A stretch of DNA of 64,000 nt from Flavipsychrobacter stenotrophus (lineage in GTDB: Bacteria > Bacteroidota > Bacteroidia > Chitinophagales > Chitinophagaceae). The stretch is from the NCBI RefSeq assembly GCF_002954265.1, contig NZ_PPSL01000002.1, forward strand, positions 62,001 to 126,000. Reading direction: 5' to 3'. The notes under the pieces were generated by a model, which did not search any database, had not been told where the DNA came from, and was given only the letters and a program-made list of their open reading frames with translations. Shown piece after piece: positions 17,315 to 23,776 of this stretch. The position numbers were made by a program, and so were the translations under genes. Within the stretch, counting starts at the first letter, position 1. Every line of letters begins with the position of its first letter.

Positions 17315-17896
17315 CTATTTAATCCGTTCAGGGTTATTGGATATAAATGCTTCCCAGCTATTATTTTTTTTAACTTTCGCTTTAGTGGCAACCGGTATTA
17401 ACGGAAGCGGAGAGCGCAATTGGTAATGATGGCAAAGGGCAACAGCCACAGCGTCTGTAGCATCCATGTAGGGATCTTCCTCAGTAAATTTGAGCGTGGC
17501 CTGCAACATTTGCCAAACCTGCTCTTTAGAAGCATTGCCCCTACCGGTGACAGACTGCTTGATCTTACGTGGTGCATATTCTGTTGCCTGCAACCCATTG
17601 GCCATAGCCGCAGCAATTGCCACCCCCTGTGCCCTACCCAGCTTTAGCATACTTTGAACATTTTTGCCAAAAAATGGTGCCTCAATAGCCACCGCAAGCG
17701 GGCGGTGCAACTTTATCAGCGCATCTGTCTTCTTAAAAATGAGATGCAACCGCTCGGAATGATCTTCTTTAGATGAAAGCTTTAGTACCCCCATTTCCAC
17801 AAGTGAAATAGTATTTTTACTTACGGCTATGAGCCCGTACCCCATTACGAGTGTTCCCGGATCTATGCCTAAAATTATCTGAGTAGGTTCTTTCAA
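17315..17896 (-). CDS. ruvC: Holliday junction resolvase RuvC
   Basis: A 193-residue endodeoxyribonuclease that cleaves Holliday junctions during recombinational repair. The four catalytic acidic residues are in place: Asp12 (LGIDPGT), Glu72 (AIEAPFFGKN), Asp145 and Asp148 (YMDATDAVAVALCHH). The frame stays open far upstream, but those residues do not resemble RuvC and overlap the divergent DUF3108 gene. I therefore start at the TTG at 17896, giving MKEPTQIILGIDPG. A TATTTTTG promoter motif 24 bases upstream supports this start. ruvA and ruvB are not in the window. Confidence 0.93.
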   Translation of the reverse strand: MKEPTQIILGIDPGTLVMGYGLIAVSKNTISLVEMGVLKLSSKEDHSERLHLIFKKTDALIKLHRPLAVAIEAPFFGKNVQSMLKLGRAQGVAIAAAMANGLQATEYAPRKIKQSVTGRGNASKEQVWQMLQATLKFTEEDPYMDATDAVAVALCHHYQLRSPLPLIPVATKAKVKKNNSWEAFISNNPERIK

Positions 17897-17920
17897 AAAA
17901 GAGATATAATAAGTTATTAA

Positions 17921-17928
17921 CAAAAATA
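17921..17928 (-). promoter_or_regulatory. -7 element upstream of ruvC
   Basis: On the minus strand TATTTTTG matches TAnnTTTG and ends 24 bases before the TTG start, which supports that start. Confidence 0.45.
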
Positions 17929-18050
17929 CCGAAATTAGCTTTGCGGCTATATTAAATTCAGGCAGAGACAATATACGAAGTATTGACAGTATAGACATAC
18001 ATTTTTTACGGCACAATATTTGTCTTACACTAAGTAAGAACAACGTGAAC

Positions 18051-18869
18051 ATGAAAAAAGAGCACATCATATACAAAATATTAACCATTTCAGGAATACT
18101 GCTTATAACAGTAAGTTCGCCATTATTTTCGACCGCGCAGGCACAGTGCCTTGCGGCCAATACCAGTTTTCAGGAAGGAGAGAAACTAACCTTCAAGGTT
18201 TTTTACAATATGAGCTTTGTCTGGATAAATGCCGGGAGTGCGCAGTTTACCACCAGTGTTGAAAATGTTTCGAACCGTAAAGCGTACCACATAACCGGCA
18301 TAGGAAAAACCGCCAATTCATTTGAATGGTTTTATAAAGTACTGGACACCTATGAAAGTTACATAGACCGCCAGACCATGCTGCCTATGCGGTTTGTAAG
18401 GCATGTAAACGAAGGTGGTATGAAGTTCATCAACGATGTAAAATTTGATCACAGGAACAAGCAGGCCACTACAGATAATAAGGCCTTTGCCATACCCGAT
18501 TGTACGCAAGACGTTTTGTCGGCCATGTACTTTGCACGCAACATTAACTACAACGGACACAAACCGGGTGACAAAATTTCATTTGATATGTTCCTCGACA
18601 ACCAGGTGTACAATCTGTATGTAAAATACCTTGGCAAAGAGCAGATAACAACGAAAATGGGCACCTTCAATGCCATTAAAATAGTTCCCTTGCTGATAAA
18701 AGGAACCATATTTAAAGGCGGAGAAAAAATGACCATATGGCTTAGTGATGACCCTAATCATATACCTGTGAGAGTTGAAAGCCCGATATTGATAGGGTCG
18801 GTAAAAATAGACCTGATGGAGTACAGTAATCTGCGCAACCCATTATCTGGAATGATATCGAAGAATTAA
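18051..18869 (+). CDS. DUF3108 domain-containing secreted protein
   Basis: A 272-residue protein with an N-terminal signal (hydrophobic stretch ILTISGILLITVSS, cleavage probably near AQAQC; the Cys may instead be the lipidation site). The mature part begins SFQEGEKLTFKVFYNMSFVWINAGSA, the DUF3108 hallmark, and includes FYKVLDTYESYIDRQTMLPMRF and KPGDKISFDMFLDNQVYNLYVKYLGKEQI. Family members are envelope proteins of unknown biochemical role with a beta-rich fold. I use the ATG at 18051; a GTG two codons earlier is possible. It is divergent from ruvC and followed by a strong terminator. Confidence 0.88.
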   Translation: MKKEHIIYKILTISGILLITVSSPLFSTAQAQCLAANTSFQEGEKLTFKVFYNMSFVWINAGSAQFTTSVENVSNRKAYHITGIGKTANSFEWFYKVLDTYESYIDRQTMLPMRFVRHVNEGGMKFINDVKFDHRNKQATTDNKAFAIPDCTQDVLSAMYFARNINYNGHKPGDKISFDMFLDNQVYNLYVKYLGKEQITTKMGTFNAIKIVPLLIKGTIFKGGEKMTIWLSDDPNHIPVRVESPILIGSVKIDLMEYSNLRNPLSGMISKN

Positions 18870-18887
18870 AGGAAAAGACAAGTAATA

Positions 18888-18930
18888 AAACCGGTCAACT
18901 GTGATACAGTTGACCGGTTTCTGTTTTAGG
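18888..18930 (+). terminator. Strong terminator after the DUF3108 gene
   Basis: AAACCGGTCAACTGT (18888-18902) and ACAGTTGACCGGTTT (18906-18920) form a perfect 15-bp stem with the 3-base loop GAT, followed by CTGTTTT. Confidence 0.92.
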
Positions 18931-18993
18931 CTTATCGCCATTTTCTAAAACGACAACAATTGGTAACTTGTGTAGCAATATCTTTCATAAAGT

Positions 18994-19198
18994 ATGGACA
19001 ATACACAAAAAGCAGTTGCTATCTTTAACAAGATGGCTGATGTATATCAAGACAAATTCATGGATGTGAGTTTATACCATGAGACACTTGATAGATTTTG
19101 CAACACTATAGGTAAAGAAAACGCCTCGATAATAGAAATATATGACCGGTGACAGCAAGACTGCGGACTTTGTAGTAATAGCGCAAAAGAAAGAATAA
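18994..19198 (+). pseudogene. Internally deleted relic of a class I SAM methyltransferase
   Basis: From the ATG at 18994, 52 residues (MDNTQKAVAIFNKMADVYQD, then KFMDVSLYHETLDRFC) read like the N-terminus of a class I methyltransferase. The frame reaches IIEIYDR and stops at 19150-19152, just where the SAM-binding motif (usually E-x-GCG) should begin. In another frame, directly after, GDSKTADFVVIAQKKE ends with TAA at 19196-19198 and resembles the last strand of the same family. The catalytic core between the two is missing, so this looks like a gene with a large internal deletion. Family assignment is from memory of related N-termini. Confidence 0.65.
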
Positions 19199-19278
19199 TA
19201 AGCTGTACCAATGTGACAAACCAATCGCATTTGGAATGAAAAACCGAGTAGCAAAAACTTCATTTAATTTATAATTAT

Positions 19279-19286
19279 TACTTTCG
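19279..19286 (+). promoter_or_regulatory. Promoter-like TACTTTCG upstream of the MBOAT gene
   Basis: Same octamer as at 10602 and 54755. It lies 26 bases before the ATG at 19313. Confidence 0.4.
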
Positions 19287-19312
19287 GACTGGTAATGATA
19301 ACCGGTTAGGCT

Positions 19313-20782
19313 ATGCTTTTCAATTCCTTAGACTTCATATTCTTTTTCCCGGTTGTTACGCTTATCTATTTTTTGCTGCCGCATAGGTTCAGGTGGTTGC
19401 ATTTACTGGTGGCCAGTTGCGTGTTTTACATGTACTTCGTGCCGGTCTATATCCTTATTCTATTTCTTACTATTGGTATTGATTACGCGGCGGGTATACT
19501 CATTGAATCGGCAACAGACCCAGCGCGGCGAAAGCGATGGCTTATATTGAGCATTGTAGCCAATGTGGGCGTATTGTGTGTGTTCAAATACTATAATTTT
19601 TTTATTGGCAATGTGGATGCAATGTTCGCTGCTGCAGGCATGAAGAGTTACATACCGTTACTCAACATAATTTTACCTATAGGGTTGTCGTTCCACACCT
19701 TTCAGGCGATGAGCTATACCATAGAAGTGTACCGTGGTAATCAACCAGCCGAACGTCACCTTGGTATTTATGCGCTCTATGTAATGTTTTACCCGCAGCT
19801 GGTAGCAGGTCCCATAGAAAGGCCACAAAACCTACTTCACCAATTCAGAGAGGTACATAACCCGGAGTATGAGCGCATTGTGGCGGGGCTGAGATTAATG
19901 TTGTGGGGATTAATAAAAAAGGTGGTGATAGCAGATAGAATTGGGACCGTTACTGATCCTATCTTTAACCATCCTCATGCCTATTCGGCACTGGGGCTAT
20001 ACATGGGTGTTGCCCTTTTTCATGTGCAAGTGTTCTGCGATTTTTCGGCCTATTCAGATATTGCCATAGGATCGGCCAGGGTAATGGGGTTTAAACTGAT
20101 GACCAACTTCAACATGCCATTTCATGCGCGCACAGTATCTGAGTTCTGGCGCAGGTGGCATATTTCATTATCCAGCTGGTTCAGAGATTATGTGTACCTG
20201 CCGCTTGGCGGCAATAAAGAAGGCAATTTCAAAACATACAGAAACCTCTTTTTTGTATGCCTGCTGAGTGGCCTATGGCATGGGGCCGGCTGGTTGTTTA
20301 TTATATGGGGCTTGCTGCAAGGGGCTTATATGATAGTGGGACACATGACGAAGAAATTAAGGAAACGCATTAATGATACTGTTGGCATCAGCAGCGTTAA
20401 ATGGTTGGATCATGGGCTTGACATAGTCATCACATTTTCGCTTACTGCCTTTGCTCGCATTTTTTTCAGGGGAAAGAATATGGATGATGCCTGGTATTTT
20501 ATTAAGAAATTGAAGGACCTTCCACGTGAAATAGGATTGTTTTTATCAACCGGCAAACTGGGGTTTACACATCTGCCACAATTCAGATCGGTATTGCTGC
20601 CCGTATTTGCGCTGATCGTACTTATGGAAATGGCTCATCTATTGAAGATAAAATATGATCTGCAGAATACATTTAGCCAACGACCTGCAGCCATAAGATG
20701 GACCCTATATTTTACCGGACTCATACTCCTTACCTTCTTTGGCGTGTACGATAACAAACAATTCATTTACTTTCAATTTTAA
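19313..20782 (+). CDS. MBOAT family O-acyltransferase (AlgI-like)
   Basis: A 489-residue polytopic membrane protein. The start MLFNSLDFIFFFPVVTLIYF is typical of AlgI/DltB-like MBOAT proteins. It has GLSFHTFQAMSYTIEVYRG, the conserved FYPQLVAGPIERP, VQVFCDFSAYSDIAIGSARVMGF, the FWRRWHISLSSWFRDYVYLPLGG signature, and the putative catalytic His in GLWHGAGWLFIIWG. Members move acyl groups, often acetate, across the membrane onto extracellular polysaccharide. The gene directly downstream, 9 bases away, encodes a likely SGNH-type partner, as in alginate-type acetylation modules. The acceptor glycan is unknown. Confidence 0.93.
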   Translation: MLFNSLDFIFFFPVVTLIYFLLPHRFRWLHLLVASCVFYMYFVPVYILILFLTIGIDYAAGILIESATDPARRKRWLILSIVANVGVLCVFKYYNFFIGNVDAMFAAAGMKSYIPLLNIILPIGLSFHTFQAMSYTIEVYRGNQPAERHLGIYALYVMFYPQLVAGPIERPQNLLHQFREVHNPEYERIVAGLRLMLWGLIKKVVIADRIGTVTDPIFNHPHAYSALGLYMGVALFHVQVFCDFSAYSDIAIGSARVMGFKLMTNFNMPFHARTVSEFWRRWHISLSSWFRDYVYLPLGGNKEGNFKTYRNLFFVCLLSGLWHGAGWLFIIWGLLQGAYMIVGHMTKKLRKRINDTVGISSVKWLDHGLDIVITFSLTAFARIFFRGKNMDDAWYFIKKLKDLPREIGLFLSTGKLGFTHLPQFRSVLLPVFALIVLMEMAHLLKIKYDLQNTFSQRPAAIRWTLYFTGLILLTFFGVYDNKQFIYFQF

Positions 20783-20791
20783 CTGGCAACA

Positions 20792-21802
20792 ATGAAGAAG
20801 TTATTCCTAAAACTACTGCTGATCTCATCGCCCATACTGGCGGTGCTGCTGCTGTACGTTTGGAAAGACCCATTTAAGGTGCTGTATCACTACGACGCTT
20901 ATTATAAAAAGGACGATTCATCGGTAGTATTTGATTACAACAGTGATTTCGTTTCTACGCGTACACTCATCAATAATTTCAGCAAATACCAATACGATTC
21001 CTATATAATGGGCGGATCGAGATCGGGGTATTTTGAGATGAAAGATTGGGAAGGGCATATACACGATACCAATACCTACCACTTTAATGCCATATTTGAG
21101 TCGCTATACGGCGTAGAGAAGAAACTTAAGTATCTGGATAAACAAGGGAAACCGATCAAGAACCTGCTATTAATTATAGATGCAAAGTTGCTATCGAAAG
21201 TTAGCAATGACCCCAGATATACAGTTACTAAAGATCCGATCACGTCGGGAGAGAGCGCCATTCGTTTCCAGCTAAACTATGTGAAAGCCTTTTTCAACTA
21301 TAAATTTCTTTACGCATACTGCGACTGGCTGGCGACAGGAGAGGTAAAAAAGTACATGCGCCGACAACAACTGCTCTACCGCACCTATATTAAGTACGAT
21401 GTAAAACGAAATGAAACCATACAGGTCTATGCCAACGAAAAAATAATATATGGCAAGAAAAATTATTACCAGGTGAACAAAGACATGTTCTATAAGCGGG
21501 ACACCACACAGCAATATGGACAACCTGCGATAGGAGACACCCAAATGGTAATGCTGCGCAACATAAAAGCAATACTGAACAAGAAAGGTACTAACTACAA
21601 AATAGTGATCAGCCCCCTGTACAACCAGATAAAGCTTGCACCTTCGGACCTGAGAATACTTCAGAACATATTCGGAGCAGGTAGTGTTTATGATTTTGCA
21701 GGAATCAATAATATTACGAATGACGTTCATAATTATTATGAGATCTACCATTATCGCCCGCAAGCGGCGAAACAAATGATGGATTCGATATATGCGCGAT
21801 AA
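20792..21802 (+). CDS. Membrane-anchored SGNH-like partner of the MBOAT acyltransferase
   Basis: A 336-residue protein with an N-terminal membrane anchor (LFLKLLLISSPILAVLLLYVW) and an extracytoplasmic domain. YIMGGSRSGYF at about residue 72 resembles the GSSRS/GxSxS block of DltD/AlgX-like SGNH proteins, and the C-terminal YEIYHYRPQAAKQMM region has the tyrosine/histidine pattern seen before the catalytic His in such proteins. It follows the MBOAT gene by 9 bases, so they form an operon. It probably transfers the acyl group from the MBOAT protein to the glycan. Overall similarity to characterised enzymes is weak, so function is inferred from the motif and context. Confidence 0.7.
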   Translation: MKKLFLKLLLISSPILAVLLLYVWKDPFKVLYHYDAYYKKDDSSVVFDYNSDFVSTRTLINNFSKYQYDSYIMGGSRSGYFEMKDWEGHIHDTNTYHFNAIFESLYGVEKKLKYLDKQGKPIKNLLLIIDAKLLSKVSNDPRYTVTKDPITSGESAIRFQLNYVKAFFNYKFLYAYCDWLATGEVKKYMRRQQLLYRTYIKYDVKRNETIQVYANEKIIYGKKNYYQVNKDMFYKRDTTQQYGQPAIGDTQMVMLRNIKAILNKKGTNYKIVISPLYNQIKLAPSDLRILQNIFGAGSVYDFAGINNITNDVHNYYEIYHYRPQAAKQMMDSIYAR

Positions 21803-21881
21803 AAGTATGCAAACAGTTAAAGTATGAGGGTATATGTGCCGGTACCAAGGCAATTTCCTCATTAGTATCTTCAATTTTTAA

Positions 21882-21889
21882 TAAGTTTG
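21882..21889 (+). promoter_or_regulatory. -7 element 4 bases before the TPR lipoprotein start
   Basis: TAAGTTTG matches TAnnTTTG exactly, and the ATG follows after four bases (CACC). If used, the transcript would be leaderless or nearly so. Confidence 0.45.
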
Positions 21890-21893
21890 CACC

Positions 21894-22910
21894 ATGAAAA
21901 GCAACTGGACTAAATTTTTACCTATCCTATTCGGGGTTTTGCTTTTTTTTGGTTGTGTAGACCCCACAAAATCGCTGGTATCTAATCCTTTCTTTAACAG
22001 CGATCCGGCACTTAAAGAGATCACGCTATCTATAAGTAAAAGTCCCAAGGATCCCGGTCTTTATTACAGCCGTGGAAAGATGCTTGTAAAGCTGAAACAA
22101 GACACCCTTGCGCTGAATGATTTCAAGATGGCGTCTTCATTGGACACTAATAATGCGGTGTATTATAGCGCGGTAGGTGATCTGTTGTTTGAAAATAAGG
22201 ACCTGGACGGATCGGTAGACTGGTTGCAAAAAGCGATAACCAAAAACCCTGCAGACCCTAAGGCCCGCCTGAAGATAGCCAAGCTATTCCTATACATTAA
22301 GGACTATACAAAGGCTATAGAACAGGTGAATATTGTGTTGCGTAAAGATATTTATAATCCTGAAGCCTACTTTCTTAAGGGGATGGTGTACCAGGATAGT
22401 AAGGACACAGTAAAAGCGATCTCTGCATTCCAGACAACGCTGGAGGTAGCACCTGATTATAAAGAGGCCTTGATACAACTGGGGCTGTTATACAGTGCTA
22501 AAAACGACCCAATGGCAGTAAAGTACCTGGAAACTGCTTATAAGATGGACAGCTCGGATGTATTCCCGATGTATGCGCGTGGGGTGTATCTGCAAAACCA
22601 CAACTTTTATGACAGTGCCAAGGCTATCTTCAGAAAGTGTATCATTAAGAATACGCATTTTGTAGATGCTTACTTTAACATGGGTTATATACTGATGCAA
22701 CAGGACTCTATAACGAAGTCATTCAGCTTTTACGACATAGCTGTGAAGTTGCAGCCGGATAATCCGACAGCATACTATGACCGGGGTGTGTGTAATGAAA
22801 TGATGAACAAGATGCCGGATGCGATCAACGACTATAGAATAGCTGTGAAGCTGGACACAGGGTATAAGAGCCCGAAAGTGGCGTTAGCAAGGTTGAAGGT
22901 GAAAGGGTAA
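21894..22910 (+). CDS. TPR-repeat lipoprotein
   Basis: The protein has 338 residues. The lipoprotein signal ends in LLFFGC (Cys21). The mature protein is almost entirely tetratricopeptide repeats: recurring patterns such as LYYSRGKMLVKLKQDTLALNDF, AVYYSAVGDLLFENKDLDGSVDW, AYFLKGMVYQDSKDTVKAISAF and AYYDRGVCNEMMNKMPDAINDY, about eight units of 34 residues. TPR proteins are protein-protein scaffolds; this one is probably periplasmic or on the outer membrane. The partner is unknown. It follows the MBOAT/SGNH pair by 91 bases but seems to have its own promoter. Confidence 0.88.
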   Translation: MKSNWTKFLPILFGVLLFFGCVDPTKSLVSNPFFNSDPALKEITLSISKSPKDPGLYYSRGKMLVKLKQDTLALNDFKMASSLDTNNAVYYSAVGDLLFENKDLDGSVDWLQKAITKNPADPKARLKIAKLFLYIKDYTKAIEQVNIVLRKDIYNPEAYFLKGMVYQDSKDTVKAISAFQTTLEVAPDYKEALIQLGLLYSAKNDPMAVKYLETAYKMDSSDVFPMYARGVYLQNHNFYDSAKAIFRKCIIKNTHFVDAYFNMGYILMQQDSITKSFSFYDIAVKLQPDNPTAYYDRGVCNEMMNKMPDAINDYRIAVKLDTGYKSPKVALARLKVKG

Positions 22911-22923
22911 GGGCCGGATGCTG

Positions 22924-23014
22924 GTTCGACAAGCTCACCATCACAATGGAGATTATTAGGATGACCCAAAACAAGTACGTCCTGATACTAGATTGCTTCG
23001 TTCCTCGCAATGAC
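22924..23014. repeat. Remnants of dispersed intergenic repeats
   Basis: TTCGACAAGCTCACCATCAC (22925-22944) and CTAGATTGCTTCGTTCCTCG (22988-23007, continuing CAATGAC) are stretches that from memory recur between genes in many bacterial genomes. No second copy of either is seen in this window, so the call rests on recognition alone. Confidence 0.4.
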
Positions 23015-23092
23015 CCGCTTTTTTGTGGCGATTTGCTTTTGATATGTTGCAATCATAATACAAATAGTAAATAAACAAAAACAACAATACCA

Positions 23093-23746
23093 ATGGCATT
23101 AATAGCCCCTTCTATTTTATCGGCTAACTTCCTTAACATGGAAGCAGACATCAACATGATCAACAACAGCGAGGCTGACTGGTTTCACCTGGATGTGATG
23201 GACGGTCGCTTTGTGCCTAATATAACCTTTGGTATGCCCGTGATAGCGGCTATGAAGGCGAAGGCAAAAAAGACATTTGACGTGCACCTGATGATAGTAG
23301 AGCCTGAAAAGTATATTGAGGGGTTTGCTAAGGCAGGAGCAGATGTGCTGAGCGTACATTATGAAGCATCGACCCACCTGCACCGCAACCTGCAGATCAT
23401 TAAAGCTAATGGCATGAAGGCTGGTGTGGCTATGAATCCGCACACACCTATAGAACTGCTGGCAGACCTTATAGAAGACATAGACGTGGTATGCCTGATG
23501 AGCGTAAACCCAGGCTTTGGCGGACAGAAGTTTATTGAGCGTACTTACCATAAAATCCGCACGCTGAAACAAATGATAGTAGAACGTGGTGCCAGCACCC
23601 TTATAGAAATAGATGGCGGTGTAACGCTACAGAACGCAGGCTTGCTTATAAAGGATGGGGCTGATGTGCTGGTAGCAGGAAATACTGTATTTTCATCTCC
23701 CGATCCGGCAGATACGATCAAAAAGTTGAAAGAGATAGGGAAATAA
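23093..23746 (+). CDS. rpe: Ribulose-phosphate 3-epimerase
   Basis: A 217-residue TIM-barrel enzyme interconverting ribulose 5-phosphate and xylulose 5-phosphate in the pentose phosphate pathway. Metal-binding and catalytic residues are visible: HLDVMDGRFVPNITFG (His and Asp), FDVHLMIVEPEKYI (His), LMSVNPGFGGQKFI, and the second catalytic Asp in EIDGGVTLQNAG. The phosphate-binding end VLVAGNTVFSSPDP is present. Length is standard. The TonB receptor gene starts 30 bases downstream. Confidence 0.96.
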   Translation: MALIAPSILSANFLNMEADINMINNSEADWFHLDVMDGRFVPNITFGMPVIAAMKAKAKKTFDVHLMIVEPEKYIEGFAKAGADVLSVHYEASTHLHRNLQIIKANGMKAGVAMNPHTPIELLADLIEDIDVVCLMSVNPGFGGQKFIERTYHKIRTLKQMIVERGASTLIEIDGGVTLQNAGLLIKDGADVLVAGNTVFSSPDPADTIKKLKEIGK

Positions 23747-23758
23747 AATCAGTTCCGG

Positions 23759-23766
23759 TACGTTTA
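23759..23766 (+). promoter_or_regulatory. Weak -7-like element before the TonB receptor gene
   Basis: TACGTTTA differs from TAnnTTTG in the last base. It lies 10 bases before the ATG at 23777, inside the short gap after rpe. Confidence 0.25.
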
Positions 23767-23776
23767 GGAAACTAGT

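Noticed and set aside
17897-18160. N-terminal extension of RuvC with hydrophobic segments
   Set aside because: It overlaps the divergent DUF3108 gene, does not resemble RuvC, and a promoter motif lies inside it just before the TTG start.
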